Shown in pieces: positions 19,580-28,653 of a stretch of 64,000 nucleotides of DNA. The notes under the pieces were generated by a model. That model was not told where the DNA came from, made no database searches, and saw only the letters and a program-made list of their open reading frames with translations. Position numbers and translations under genes: made by a program. Each line of letters opens with the position of its first letter. Position 1 is the stretch's first letter. The stretch lies in the NCBI RefSeq assembly GCF_012931985.1, contig NZ_JAAFGM010000007.1, positions 1 through 64,000 on the forward strand, written 5' to 3'. The DNA is from Candidatus Roseilinea sp. NK_OTU-006. GTDB lineage: Bacteria > Chloroflexota > Anaerolineae > J036 > Brachytrichaceae.

Positions 19580-21037
19580 ATGCCTGCTAACGATTTGATC
19601 GCAGTCCTTCCCTTCCTCATCGTCGCTGTAGGCGGCATCGCACTGCTGTTGATAGACCTGGCGCTGCCGGCCGAGCAGAAATCCGTGACGGCCTGGCTAT
19701 CCGCCGGCACATTGGGTGTCGCCGGCCTGGCCGCGTTGCTCCTGATGGGTGTTGCACCGTTCGACGCGTTTCAAGCCATGGTGCGGGCCGACGGCTACGC
19801 GTTCTTCCTAGACGCGCTGATCGCGGCGATCGGCTTCCTGGCGGTGCTGATGGCGCTGCGCTACAACGAAGCGCGCGGCATCATGCGCGGCGAGTTCTAT
19901 GCGCTGATGCTGTTCTCCATCGGCGGCATGATGCTGATGGGCCACGCCGTGAACCTGCTGATGGTATTTGTGGCGGTCGAGCTGCTCTCGATCCCACTCT
20001 ACACCTTGTGCGGCATCGCCCGACCACGCTTGGAGAGCGAGGAGTCGGCGATGAAATACTTCTTAATGGGCGCGTTCGCCTCGGGATTCCTGGTGTACGG
20101 CATCGCGCTGGTGTATGGCGCCGCCGGCACAACGTCGCTGCCGGCCCTCTCGGCCATCCTCAGCGCAGAGGGCGCGCGCCCCGCCTACGATCCGGCGCTG
20201 CTTTTCGCCGGCGCCGCGCTCATCCTGGTCGGACTGGGGTTCAAGGTCGCTGCCGCGCCGTTCCACATGTGGACGCCCGACGTCTACGAGGGCGCGCCGA
20301 CGACGGTGACCGCGTTCATGGCCACGGCCACCAAGGCCGCCGGCTTTGCGGCCGTGCTGCGCGTATTCATGTTCGGCTTCCAGCCGTTGCTGCCGGAGTG
20401 GCAACCGATCGTCGCCCTGATCGCGGCGCTGACCATGATCGTGGGCAACGTTGCTGCGCTGGCACAACACAACGTCAAGCGGATGTTGGCCTACTCCAGC
20501 ATTGCCCACGCCGGCTACGCGCTGGCTGGCGTCGCAGCCGGAAGCGAGGCCGGCGCGGCCAGCGTGCTGTTCTACTTGGCCGCCTATGCGTTCACGACGC
20601 TGGCGGCGTTTGCCGTAATGACCGCGATGGGCAGCGGCGCGGAGGAGAACCAGACCTTTGACGCCTACGCCGGACTCGGCCGGAGCCGACCAGCGCTGGG
20701 GATCGGGATGGCCGTCGCGATGTTCTCGCTGATCGGCATCCCGCCGACGGCCGGCTTCGTCGGCAAATACTTCCTGTTCGGCGCAGCGGTCGCAGCCGGG
20801 CTGACCTGGCTGGCTGTGATCGGCGTGTTGACCAGCGTCGTGTCGTCGTACTTCTACCTGCGGCTGGTCATGACGATGTTCATGCGCGAGCCACAAGCTG
20901 AGGGCGAGCCGATCCCCCCGCACGCGCCGCGGTCGCTCGCAGCCGCCATCAGCGTGGCTGCGGTGTTCATCTTCGGCTTGTTGCCGGCGCCCTTGCTCGG
21001 CATGATCACCGCCGGCGTGCAAAGCGCTATACGTTAA
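19580..21037 (+). CDS. nuoN: NADH-quinone oxidoreductase subunit N
   Basis: Proton-pumping antiporter-like membrane subunit of respiratory complex I, 485 aa, about 14 transmembrane helices. Signature segments are FVAVELLSIPLYTLCGI (key Glu in helix 5), FKVAAAPFHMWTPDVYEGAPT and NVKRMLAYSSIAHAGYAL. The C-terminus ends LLGMITAGVQSA. No other nuo gene is nearby, so it must join subunits encoded elsewhere, or be a duplicate. Neighbours are two hypothetical genes. Confidence 0.95.
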   Translation: MPANDLIAVLPFLIVAVGGIALLLIDLALPAEQKSVTAWLSAGTLGVAGLAALLLMGVAPFDAFQAMVRADGYAFFLDALIAAIGFLAVLMALRYNEARGIMRGEFYALMLFSIGGMMLMGHAVNLLMVFVAVELLSIPLYTLCGIARPRLESEESAMKYFLMGAFASGFLVYGIALVYGAAGTTSLPALSAILSAEGARPAYDPALLFAGAALILVGLGFKVAAAPFHMWTPDVYEGAPTTVTAFMATATKAAGFAAVLRVFMFGFQPLLPEWQPIVALIAALTMIVGNVAALAQHNVKRMLAYSSIAHAGYALAGVAAGSEAGAASVLFYLAAYAFTTLAAFAVMTAMGSGAEENQTFDAYAGLGRSRPALGIGMAVAMFSLIGIPPTAGFVGKYFLFGAAVAAGLTWLAVIGVLTSVVSSYFYLRLVMTMFMREPQAEGEPIPPHAPRSLAAAISVAAVFIFGLLPAPLLGMITAGVQSAIR

Positions 21038-21061
21038 CTCAGGCGAGAATTCAATCCGCCC

Positions 21062-21092
21062 GGTGGGCGAGGATTAAGCCTCCTCGCCCACC
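21062..21092. terminator. 12-bp hairpin between convergent nuoN and hypothetical gene
   Basis: A perfect inverted repeat, GGTGGGCGAGGA / TCCTCGCCCACC, with a 7-base loop. The loop contains the TAA stop of the minus-strand gene, so one arm is coding. There is no strong T-run on either side; it may stop transcription from both convergent genes. Confidence 0.5.
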
Positions 21093-21865
21093 CACTGATA
21101 GCTCACCAACTCACACCCGTGCGTCTCTTTGCCGAGCAGCACCTCTTGCTTGACGACCACGTCATGCGGGTCGGCCCAGATGGTCGTGAAAGGCGCGTCG
21201 TTGTTGCCATCGCCGGCGATATGCTCCTCGATGGTATACCGCCGCGTGACCATGAACGGCTGCACCAAAGACGTGATCTGCTCGTCGCGCACGTAGCAGT
21301 ATGTCTGCGATAGCACCAACGGTTCGAGCGAGGGTTGAGTCACCACAATCGCCTCGATCTGCGCCTGCGCGCCTGGCCTTAGAGGCAAGCGGCGTAGGTG
21401 CGCAAAGTTGAGCAGCGTTGAGCCATAGTCGAGGAAGGTATGCGATCCGTAAGCCACCTTTGTGGCGTAGATGCATTTGGCCTTCGTCATCACCGAGGGC
21501 GTTGAGGACTGCTCGCGCGGCGCGCGGTTGGGGTCGCCGAAGCGCAGCGGCTCTTCATAGATGGTGATCTCCAACTCGCTGCCGCTCGGCATATAGCGCG
21601 CAACGCGCCGCTTCCCTTCAAGGTCCAACTGCACCCAGAACTTGCGGGCCGACCAGGTGTGATCCAAGTCTAGCTGCGCCCGTTGCTGGTTCCGGATCGG
21701 CCAAATCAGGTCAATCTCAGCCATCAACCGATAGCCCCCACCGCGCAAACCAAAGATGCCCCACAGCTCCTCGCCGACCACTCTGCGATTGTGCAGGATG
21801 CGATAGACGCCGTGCGCAATCCGACAGGTGATCCGGTCAGACTTGTCGAGATCGAAATCTTCCAT
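21074..21865 (-). CDS. Hypothetical protein downstream of rho
   Basis: Protein of 263 aa with no recognised family and no signal peptide. It is rich in Trp, Tyr and charged residues. It begins MEDFDLDKSDRITCRI and contains GVYRIL, EELWGIFGLRGGGYRLMAEIDLIWP and a second half with LPLRPGAQAQIEAIVV. This patterning resembles lipid- or ligand-binding beta-barrel families, but that is only an impression. It starts 14 bases after the stop of rho and is probably co-transcribed with it. Possibly paralogous to the protein at 18833. Confidence 0.75.
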   Translation of the reverse strand: MEDFDLDKSDRITCRIAHGVYRILHNRRVVGEELWGIFGLRGGGYRLMAEIDLIWPIRNQQRAQLDLDHTWSARKFWVQLDLEGKRRVARYMPSGSELEITIYEEPLRFGDPNRAPREQSSTPSVMTKAKCIYATKVAYGSHTFLDYGSTLLNFAHLRRLPLRPGAQAQIEAIVVTQPSLEPLVLSQTYCYVRDEQITSLVQPFMVTRRYTIEEHIAGDGNNDAPFTTIWADPHDVVVKQEVLLGKETHGCELVSYQWVGEEA

Positions 21866-21879
21866 CGCCCGCTGCGCGA

Positions 21880-23319
21880 TTACGTCAAATCCTTCGTTAA
21901 CGAGGCCAGAAACTCTTCATTGGTCTTCGTCTTAGAGAATCGCTGCAGGAAGGCTTCCATCGCCGTAGTGATGTCGTAGCCGGCGCCTTGCGGCTGAGGC
22001 GCCATCAGTTGGCTGAGCATGCGCCGCATCAGGTAGGTGCGCTGCGCTGTCTTTTCGCCCAGCAACAATTCTTCGCGGCGCGTGCCGCTGGCGAGGATGT
22101 CGAAGGCTGGGAAGATGCGGCGCTCGGCCAGGCGACGCGAGAGATGGATCTCCATGTTGCCGGTGCCTTTGAACTCCTCGTAGATGAAATCGTCCATCCG
22201 GCTGCCGGTATCCACCAGCACGGTGGCGATGACGGTTAGGCTGCCGCCCTCTTCGATGTTGCGCGCCGCGCCGAAGAACTCCTTGGGGGGATAGAGCGCC
22301 GCGGGGTCCACACCGCCGGAGAGCGTCCGGCCGGAGGAAGGGACGGTGAGGTTATAGGCGCGGCTGAGGCGCGTCAGCGAGTCCAGCAGGATCACCACGT
22401 CGCGGCCACATTCGACGAGGCGTTTGGCGCGATTCAGCACCATCTCCGCCACGCGCACGTGGCTCTGCACCGGCTCGTCGAACGTGGATGAGATCACCTC
22501 CGCATCCACGGAGCGATCGAAGTCGGTCGCTTCTTCCGGGCGCTCGGCAATCAAGGCCACCATGAGATGAACGTCGCGATAGCTCTTGCTGATGGCGTTG
22601 GCGATGTCTTTGAGCAGCGTCGTCTTGCCCACCTTGGGCGGCGCAACGATCAAGCCGCGCTGGCCTTTGCCGATGGGCGCAACAATGTTGAGCAAGCGCA
22701 TGCTGAGTTTGCCGCTCGCTTCGAGGTTGTAAATCTCGTTGGGGAAGATCGGCGTCAGCTTTTCAAAGTGCGGGCGGTTCTTCGCCTGTTCGGGATCCTG
22801 GCCATTGACAGCCTCCACGCGCAGCAAGCTAAAGTATTTCTCATTCTCTTTTGGTGGTCGCACCTGCCCAACCACCATGTCACCGGTGCGCAACCCAAAA
22901 CGCTTGATCTGCGACGGGGACACATAGATGTCCTCCGGCCCCGGCAGATAGTGCTCGGCCCGCAGAAAGCCGATGTTGTCGTCCACGATGTCAATGACGC
23001 CGCCGCGCAGCTCTAGGCCGTTCTTCTCAGCCTGGGCGCGCAGGAGCTGAATGATCAAGTCATCCTTCTTCAACCGGCTGTAGCCCGAGATGCCCAGCTC
23101 TTTGGCACGCTCCCGCAGCTCACTCAGCGTCTCATGTTCCAGACGCGCCATGTCGAACATGTTGCGTCGTTGCTGGCGTCCGCCTTGCGGCGCCGGCGAT
23201 GGCGTCGCGGCCACCGCCTCCTCGACGGTCGTTGGCGCCTCCTCGGCGCCGTCGCCGTTCATCGCTTCAGGCGAAGGGCTGGAGATGGTTTCTTCTTGTG
23301 GTTGTGTGTGTCTTCTCAT
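21880..23319 (-). CDS. rho: Transcription termination factor Rho
   Basis: Hexameric RNA helicase that ends transcription, 479 aa. Residues 1-52 are a low-complexity acidic extension. The Rho N-terminal helical domain follows ([25 protein letters not shown]), then the cold-shock RNA-binding domain ([22 protein letters not shown]) and the RecA-like motor. Walker A is APPKVGKT at 227-234. Later motifs include [16 protein letters not shown] and [21 protein letters not shown] 70-codon basic frame ends 7 bases before the start and could be a leader cistron. Confidence 0.97.
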   Translation of the reverse strand: MRRHTQPQEETISSPSPEAMNGDGAEEAPTTVEEAVAATPSPAPQGGRQQRRNMFDMARLEHETLSELRERAKELGISGYSRLKKDDLIIQLLRAQAEKNGLELRGGVIDIVDDNIGFLRAEHYLPGPEDIYVSPSQIKRFGLRTGDMVVGQVRPPKENEKYFSLLRVEAVNGQDPEQAKNRPHFEKLTPIFPNEIYNLEASGKLSMRLLNIVAPIGKGQRGLIVAPPKVGKTTLLKDIANAISKSYRDVHLMVALIAERPEEATDFDRSVDAEVISSTFDEPVQSHVRVAEMVLNRAKRLVECGRDVVILLDSLTRLSRAYNLTVPSSGRTLSGGVDPAALYPPKEFFGAARNIEEGGSLTVIATVLVDTGSRMDDFIYEEFKGTGNMEIHLSRRLAERRIFPAFDILASGTRREELLLGEKTAQRTYLMRRMLSQLMAPQPQGAGYDITTAMEAFLQRFSKTKTNEEFLASLTKDLT

Positions 23320-23325
23320 GATTAC

Positions 23326-23538
23326 TCACATGCTAAAGTGCAGACATGGGTTTGGGGCCGGGCGACGCGCGACGGCCAGCAAAGATGCGAGTGGTCTTGC
23401 TGTTTTGTGGGCCGCGATTTTCTTCCAGCGCAAGGAGAGCGCGCGGCAGCGCTTCCCAGATTTCGGCGCCTGCCTGGCCGTCGCGCTATCGTCGAAGCGC
23501 ATCTGCACAAACCGTCGCTTTCTAATGGACTTGCTCAT
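23326..23538 (-). CDS. Small basic ORF upstream of rho (possible leader cistron)
   Basis: A 70-codon frame starting MSKSIRKRRFVQMRF with a good ribosome site (AGGGAG six bases before the ATG on the minus strand) and ending 7 bases before the rho start. The predicted product is strongly basic, without recognised family. rho itself has no clear Shine-Dalgarno, so translation of this frame could feed rho. It could equally be a chance frame in a GC-rich leader. Some bacteria control rho through a leader region; whether this ORF takes part is unknown. Confidence 0.4.
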   Translation of the reverse strand: MSKSIRKRRFVQMRFDDSATARQAPKSGKRCRALSLRWKKIAAHKTARPLASLLAVARRPAPNPCLHFSM

Positions 23539-23736
23539 GCGAATCTCCCTCGCCGTTGTTTTAAGCCACGCGTTTCGGCCTGATTTTGGAGGTTCCCCTC
23601 CAGCGCGTGGCCAAACCCTCAGCTCACATGCAGTTGCAGCGCCCCGCCGAGTGCCACAACTGCGCTTGATCCCCATGCAATCTTTTTGAACCCCGGCTTT
23701 GCCAACTCCGCAAGGAGCAAGTCGCATCAATAGCCA

Positions 23737-24738
23737 TCAATCAACGTAGGTGACTTGACTGAAGGTGCGCAGCTTGTCTAAGCGGTGGCGTGATTCGATA
23801 TAGCGAACCGTGCCGGATTTCGACCGCATCACCAGGGAGAACGTGCGGGCGATGTTGCCGCTATAGTGTACACCCGCCAGCAACTCTCCTGTCGTGATGC
23901 CCGTTGCGGCGAAGAAGACGTTGTCGCCGCCACACAATTTCTCCGTCGTCAGGATCTCGTCCAAGTTGCACTGCGACTGCGCCTGCTCACGCTCGGCGTC
24001 ATCGCGCGGCCAAAGCTTGCCCTGAATTTCGCCGCCCAGACAGCGCATCGCCGCGGCAGTGATCACGCCTTCCGGCGTGCCGCCGATGCCCATGAGGATG
24101 TCTACGCCAGAATCGGGGATGGCGGTTTGCAACGCGCCGGAGATATCCCCGTCGGAGATGAGCTTAACGCGGGCGCCAGTGGCGCGCACTTTCTCGATGA
24201 GCTTTTGATGGCGCGGGCGATCCAATATGCACACCGTGACGGCGCTGATCGGCATCCCCTTGGCGCGCGCAACGGCGCGGATGTTCGCCGCCGGCGGCGC
24301 TTCGATGTCAATGACGCCGACGCATTCCGGGCCAACCACGATCTTATCCATATAAAAGGTGCACGGCTTGAACATTTTGCCGCGCTCGGCCAGTCCGACG
24401 ACCGAAATCGATCCGGCGCCGCCGACGCTGAGCAGGCGGGTGCCGTCTATTGGATCCACGGCGATGTCCACCTGAATTCCCAGCCCATTGCCCAGCCTTT
24501 CGCCGTTGTAGAGCATCGGCGCTGCGTCCTTTTCACCCTCTCCAATGACGACGACGCCGTCCATATCCACTTCGCTCAGGATCAGCCGCATCGCCTCGAC
24601 GGCGGCCTGGTCGCCGGCGTTTGGATTGCCGCGTCCCATCCACTTGCTGGCCGCAAGCGCCGCCGCCTCGGTCGCGCGCACCAATTCCAAGGCCAGGTTG
24701 CGATCCGGCTTGCTGCTGTCGCCGCTGTGATGTGCCAT
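23737..24738 (-). CDS. glpX: Fructose-1,6-bisphosphatase class II
   Basis: GlpX-type phosphatase of gluconeogenesis, possibly also sedoheptulose bisphosphatase, 333 aa. The start [21 protein letters not shown] is chosen over a 34-codon upstream extension. Family motifs include [42 protein letters not shown] and [13 protein letters not shown]. It lies downstream of the tRNA-Pro gene on the same strand. Confidence 0.96.
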   Translation of the reverse strand: MAHHSGDSSKPDRNLALELVRATEAAALAASKWMGRGNPNAGDQAAVEAMRLILSEVDMDGVVVIGEGEKDAAPMLYNGERLGNGLGIQVDIAVDPIDGTRLLSVGGAGSISVVGLAERGKMFKPCTFYMDKIVVGPECVGVIDIEAPPAANIRAVARAKGMPISAVTVCILDRPRHQKLIEKVRATGARVKLISDGDISGALQTAIPDSGVDILMGIGGTPEGVITAAAMRCLGGEIQGKLWPRDDAEREQAQSQCNLDEILTTEKLCGGDNVFFAATGITTGELLAGVHYSGNIARTFSLVMRSKSGTVRYIESRHRLDKLRTFSQVTYVD

Positions 24739-24905
24739 CGGTTGATCGGCTATAGAGGTCCGGTTTACCACCGTGCGCAATTCAGAACTCGAGAACGGTT
24801 GACAAAACGTCGGGGGCGGAGGCGCGCCCAGTACGCGCATGAAAGTTCCGCCGGTTTACGGATACCTTTTGCAAGTTGGACTCGAGGGATCCCAATTCGG
24901 AAAGA

Positions 24906-24978
24906 TCGGGGAACCGGGATTTGAACCCGGGACCTCACGGTCCCAAACCGTGCGCGCTGCCATCTGCGCCATTCCCCG
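24906..24978 (-). tRNA. tRNA-Pro (TGG anticodon)
   Basis: A 73-base cloverleaf on the minus strand. The acceptor stem is CGGGGAA/TTCCCCG and the D stem GCGC/GCGC. The anticodon stem CACGG/CCGTG encloses the loop TTTGGGA (anticodon TGG). The T arm is CCGGG-TTCAAAT-CCCGG. Discriminator base A; no CCA is encoded. Confidence 0.97.
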
Positions 24979-25045
24979 GGGGATGGGCGCATTATACATG
25001 GAGTCAGCCTTCGTGTGTTTGATAATGCGCCTCCAACATCGCATT

Positions 25046-25054
25046 TGCTATAAT
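25046..25054 (+). promoter_or_regulatory. Extended -10 promoter element
   Basis: TGCTATAAT is a consensus extended -10 (TGnTATAAT) 17 bases before the ATG of the membrane-protein gene at 25072. The predicted start of transcription lies only about 11 bases before the ATG, so the leader would be very short. Confidence 0.55.
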
Positions 25055-25071
25055 CCCATGCAGATGTTCCC

Positions 25072-25608
25072 ATGAGTGAAGATTCGCGACCGCGAGAGCA
25101 AAACTTCGGGATGCCGGCGGGGTCAGACGGCAAGGCAGAGGCGCAGACTGCGCCCGCGAAGCTACCGCCGCCAGCGTACGACGATCCCGGAGTTAAGCGA
25201 GCGAATCGCAGGGCCATCTTTGCTGCCACAGCAACAGGCGCGCTCATCGTTGGTGTGTTGGCCCTGGTCGTCTATCTTTTGTTACAAAACCCAGCGCTCA
25301 CGGCGAACATCCGCGACATTGTGGTCATTCTGACCGCCGTTGTGCTGATCATCATAAGCTTGGTGATCAGCGCGCTGCTCGTGCTCCTGCTGTATCGTCT
25401 ACAAGAACTGACGCGCTTCCTGCGCGCCGAACTGGTGCCGATCCTGACGGAGACTCAGAAGGCCGCCAAAGCCGTGTACGGGACGACGCTGTTCATGAGC
25501 GACAGCATCGCTAAACCGGCCATCAAAGCTGCCGGGTTCGTCTCGCGAATGCAGCGAATGGCCCAAGCGGTCAATATGAAAGCCAAAGGCGGCGCGGGGC
25601 GACGGTGA
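25072..25608 (+). CDS. Hypothetical two-helix membrane protein
   Basis: A 178-aa protein. Residues 1-45 are polar; two adjacent transmembrane helices follow (about 48-71 AIFAATATGALIVGVLALVV and 80-108 IRDIVVILTAVVLIIISLVI). Then comes an amphipathic C-terminal part (QELTRFLRAELVPILTETQKAAKAVYG). The pattern resembles DUF948/YtxG-like envelope proteins. Its partner 47 bases downstream is a YtxH-type protein, and such pairs occur together in other bacteria. Function unknown. Confidence 0.8.
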   Translation: MSEDSRPREQNFGMPAGSDGKAEAQTAPAKLPPPAYDDPGVKRANRRAIFAATATGALIVGVLALVVYLLLQNPALTANIRDIVVILTAVVLIIISLVISALLVLLLYRLQELTRFLRAELVPILTETQKAAKAVYGTTLFMSDSIAKPAIKAAGFVSRMQRMAQAVNMKAKGGAGRR

Positions 25609-25655
25609 TACAACAGCTCGCAAGCCTTATCCGAATGAAGAAGAGGTGATGACAT

Positions 25656-26012
25656 ATGGCTAACAACGATTCAGGCGCCGAGATGGGAGCCTTCTTCGCC
25701 GGGGTGCTGATCGGCGGACTGATTGGCGCTGCGACGGCGCTGCTGATGGCGCCACAAAGCGGCGAGGAAACGCGCAAGCAAATCAGCCGCACCGGCCTTG
25801 AATTCCGCGACCGCGCCCATGATTCGCTCGAGGACGCCCGCGAACGCGCCGAGGCAACCATCGCCGACGCGCGCCGCCGCGCCGAGCGGATCGTCGAAGA
25901 AGCGCGTGAACGCGCCGAGCGCATGATTCAGGAAGCGCGCGCGTCCGTCGAGCATGCCGCGCAAGACGCTAAAGAAGCGGCCGAACGCGCCGCGACGTCG
26001 GGCGAGGGCTGA
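25656..26012 (+). CDS. YtxH domain-containing protein
   Basis: A 118-aa protein with one N-terminal glycine-rich transmembrane helix (GAFFAGVLIGGLIGAATALLMAP) typical of YtxH. A long charged alpha-helix or coiled coil follows (RDRAHDSLEDARERAE, RRRAERIVEEARERAERM). A good ribosome site (GAGGTGAT) precedes the ATG by a few bases. Family members are general-stress envelope proteins of unknown mechanism. Probably co-transcribed with the preceding membrane gene. Confidence 0.88.
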   Translation: MANNDSGAEMGAFFAGVLIGGLIGAATALLMAPQSGEETRKQISRTGLEFRDRAHDSLEDARERAEATIADARRRAERIVEEARERAERMIQEARASVEHAAQDAKEAAERAATSGEG

Positions 26013-26154
26013 CGGCGCGTCCAAACCCTCAGCCTGCCCGCGGACGCTGGCCTCGTGCGAAACGCCGCGCTAGGTGCTGATGCTAAATGGACGCTTGATT
26101 TGAGTGACGAACGTTCAGTCGGGCTGAATCGGCTCTTGGTGTGAGTGTGAGCAA

Positions 26155-26192
26155 CGTGCCATCTCGCGCGGCGGGATGGCACGCTTGTTTTT
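26155..26192 (+). terminator. Intrinsic terminator upstream of the aminotransferase
   Basis: A 9-bp perfect stem (CGTGCCATC / GATGGCACG) with an 11-base GC-rich loop is followed by CTTGTTTTT. It is well placed to end the ytxH transcript. It also sits only 38 bases before the aminotransferase start, so it could act as an attenuator. Confidence 0.7.
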
Positions 26193-26214
26193 CCGCGCTT
26201 CTTTCGCAGCGCGG
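26193..26214 (+). promoter_or_regulatory. Second hairpin in the aminotransferase leader
   Basis: CCGCGCT / AGCGCGG, a perfect 7-bp stem with an 8-base loop. It starts immediately after the T-run of the preceding terminator and ends about 9 bases before the AAAGGAG ribosome site. A role in leader control is speculative. Confidence 0.35.
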
Positions 26215-26230
26215 GAGGGAAAGGAGAACT

Positions 26231-27679
26231 ATGTTTAGAGACAAATACCTAACCGAATTACCGATGGAATCTTTAGTGAAGCCTGCCATGGGCTCTATGG
26301 CGGCCGACGTGGTCGCTATGGCACCAGCAGGCGAAGCTCCACGCGTTGTATCGGCCGGCGCTCGACCGGCTACACAACGCGATCTGTGGTATGCGCGCGC
26401 GCGCGCCGTCATGCCATGGGGCGTCTCGTCCAACTTCCGTTATTGGAGCGACGCCGATACCCCGGTCATCGCGCGCGGCAAAGGCGCATATATCTGGGAT
26501 GTGGACGGCAAAAGATATATTGACTATCGCCTCGGCTTCGGGCCGGTTATCTTGGGTCACGCCTACGAGGCTGTGACGCAGGCGGTCTTCGAAGCCATGC
26601 AGGATGGCAACACATTTGCTTTCACGAACGTATACGAAGTGCGCGCGGCGGAGCGCATCTGCCGCATGACGGGCGTAGATAAGGTGCGTTTCACCAACAG
26701 CGGCAGCGAAAGCACCATGCACGCGCTGCGCATCGCCAGGGCGCACACCAATCGCGAGCGATTTATCAAGTTCGAGGGGTGCTACCATGGCGCGCACGAC
26801 TATGTGATGTGGAGCACCTCCGACAGCCCGGTCAGCGCAATGGGCTCGCGCCGCAGCCCCATCCCCGTGTCGACCAGCAGCGGCATTCCCAGCGATGTGC
26901 GCAAGTGGGTGATCACCCTGCCTTTCAATGACTTCGCGATGTTAGAGCGCACGGTGCGCGATCACGGCCATAGCATCGCGGCGATCTTGGTCGAGCCGAT
27001 GATGGGCAACATGGCCTCGATCATGCCTGCCAAGGGTTGGCTGGAATTCATTCGCAAATTGTGTGACGACTACGGCATTGTGATGATCTTGGACGAGGTG
27101 AAGACGGGATTCCGCATCGCGCCTGGCGGCGCGCAGCAATTCTTCGGCGTGCGCGCCGATCTCGTCACCTACGCTAAGGCGATGGGCAACGGCTTCCCAA
27201 TCGGCGCCATCGGCGGCAAGGAAGAATTCATGATGACCATCGAGCCGGGCGCCGTGGGCCATGGCGGCACCTACTGCGGCAACGTGGTTTCCGTCGCAGC
27301 GTGCGATGCGGTGCTGCGCGTGATGGAGGAAGAGCCGGTGTTCGAGACCATCCATGCGCGTGGCCTGCGGCTGATGGCCGGCATCCAGGAGATTCTCAAC
27401 CGCTTCGGCATCCCCCATTCGCTGACGGGCGTGCCGGCGATGTTCGGCCTCATCATCGGCAATGACGAGTCCACCGACAAACCCTCCGACCATCGCTCGG
27501 CAGAACGGTTTGCCAACGACGCGCTGATGGACGCGATCTTCGAGGGCTTATATGCGCGCGGGATCATGCCCGACCCAGACTACGGCGAACCCTGGTTCCT
27601 GTGCTACGCGCTCTCCGAAGCAGACGTGGACGAGACGCTTCAGGCCTATGAGGATGCAGTGAAAGCAGCGCTGCGATAA
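26231..27679 (+). CDS. Class III (glutamate-1-semialdehyde-type) aminotransferase
   Basis: PLP enzyme of 482 aa. The start MFRDKYLTELP is set by a perfect ribosome site, AAAGGAGAACT before ATG; a longer frame runs through the terminator and is rejected. PLP features are NSGSESTMHALRIAR (phosphate site), D288 (ILDEVKTGFR) and Schiff-base lysine K316 (TYAKAMGNGFPIGA). It is closest in pattern to glutamate-1-semialdehyde 2,1-aminomutase (HemL). However, it is about 50 residues longer at the N-terminus and no heme gene is near, so another amino donor or acceptor is possible. Confidence 0.88.
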   Translation: MFRDKYLTELPMESLVKPAMGSMAADVVAMAPAGEAPRVVSAGARPATQRDLWYARARAVMPWGVSSNFRYWSDADTPVIARGKGAYIWDVDGKRYIDYRLGFGPVILGHAYEAVTQAVFEAMQDGNTFAFTNVYEVRAAERICRMTGVDKVRFTNSGSESTMHALRIARAHTNRERFIKFEGCYHGAHDYVMWSTSDSPVSAMGSRRSPIPVSTSSGIPSDVRKWVITLPFNDFAMLERTVRDHGHSIAAILVEPMMGNMASIMPAKGWLEFIRKLCDDYGIVMILDEVKTGFRIAPGGAQQFFGVRADLVTYAKAMGNGFPIGAIGGKEEFMMTIEPGAVGHGGTYCGNVVSVAACDAVLRVMEEEPVFETIHARGLRLMAGIQEILNRFGIPHSLTGVPAMFGLIIGNDESTDKPSDHRSAERFANDALMDAIFEGLYARGIMPDPDYGEPWFLCYALSEADVDETLQAYEDAVKAALR

Positions 27680-27698
27680 CCGGACGCAAAGCTGCACG

Positions 27699-27739
27699 AA
27701 GAGCGGGCCGCTGTAATGCGCGCCCGCTCTTTCCGTTTA
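27699..27739 (+). terminator. Intrinsic terminator after the aminotransferase
   Basis: Perfect 10-bp stem AAGAGCGGGC / GCCCGCTCTT followed by TCCGTTT, 20 bases after the stop codon. A separate 12-bp palindrome (GCCGACGTCGGC) follows near 27780. Confidence 0.75.
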
Positions 27740-27821
27740 CGCCGACGGCTTACCCCCTGGGCGAGCAATGACTGCGAAGCCGACGTCGGCTTGCCCCTGC
27801 GGAGAAATGTTCCTGTGCGGC

Positions 27822-28175
27822 CTAGGCAGGAACTTTCAACCAGTCAACGCGAATGAACGCGAAGACCAGCACCGCCCACACAGCGTAGGCGCCCAAGATG
27901 GCCATCCATAGCGTCACGCCCAACCGCAGCAGCCCATAGACAACGATCACCCACACGATGGTTGCGAGCAAGCCGGGCACCAGCGCCCACACAAATGACG
28001 CGACGGCGTCCGGGTCATCATTGCCGCCCCCGAACACCACCCACAACCCCAGTGGGATATTGATCGGCATCGTAGCGAGAATAGCGGCAAGGGTCTTCGA
28101 GCGATCGCGCAGGATAGCCACGCCCAGGATGATGGCGATAGACGCGATAACGGGTAACGCTTTCTGAGTGTTCAT
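27822..28175 (-). CDS. Small four-helix membrane protein (DUF3147/GlpM-like)
   Basis: A 117-aa hydrophobic protein starting MNTQKALPVIASIAIILGVAILRDRSKTLAAILATMPINIPLGLWVVF, with four predicted transmembrane helices. The RSKTLAAILATMPINIPL stretch resembles the DUF3147/GlpM family, which is functionally uncharacterised. The 74-codon upstream extension in frame is rejected: it lacks hydrophobicity and overlaps another candidate frame. Confidence 0.72.
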   Translation of the reverse strand: MNTQKALPVIASIAIILGVAILRDRSKTLAAILATMPINIPLGLWVVFGGGNDDPDAVASFVWALVPGLLATIVWVIVVYGLLRLGVTLWMAILGAYAVWAVLVFAFIRVDWLKVPA

Positions 28176-28221
28176 CGGCTCTGCTCGGCTGATCTGGTTA
28201 GACGAGGCAGCGGTTCGCCGG

Positions 28222-28416
28222 TCATCTCGGCTGTGTTCGATCGCGTGCAGACAGGTCTTCGTCCAACCCCAGACTGATGTAAGGATGCAGCACACAGACG
28301 ATGACAACATCCGGCCGCGTCGCCTCAACCATCTCAACAGGTCCAGTGAAGAACGGGCCGCCGACTGCGATGCCGGCGCCCGCGCCGACGAGGGCATAGT
28401 GGAGGGAATCGGTCAT
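28222..28416 (-). CDS. Short hypothetical ORF
   Basis: A 64-codon frame beginning MTDSLHYALVGAGAGIAVGGPFF. The first 40 codons show the G/C third-position bias of real genes here. The glycine-rich hydrophobic segment could be a membrane helix or the stub of a nucleotide-binding fold. No ribosome site is evident. It ends 46 bases before the small membrane protein on the same strand. It could be a small gene or a fragment; not recognised. Confidence 0.35.
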   Translation of the reverse strand: MTDSLHYALVGAGAGIAVGGPFFTGPVEMVEATRPDVVIVCVLHPYISLGLDEDLSARDRTQPR

Positions 28417-28653
28417 CGGTGATAGCGCAAGGCGCGCAGCGTATGCTTATCTTCGCGATCAATCGCGACGTCGGAAGCTTATTGTAGCCGATGGGCTACA
28501 CCTCTTCGCAGCAACATCTGGCCTGTGCCTTAACATACCTTAATCCAACAAGTGTAGAATTTTATGAGTAGTCCACAGGCTTTCGAGTAAGGAGACGAGA
28601 AACCAGAAAGCGCAACTGTCTATCACAGCACAGCGCCGTCGCTGCGCCGGGTT

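Noticed and set aside
26141..26230. Upstream extension of the aminotransferase
   Set aside because: It would translate through a clear terminator; the downstream ATG has a perfect ribosome site.
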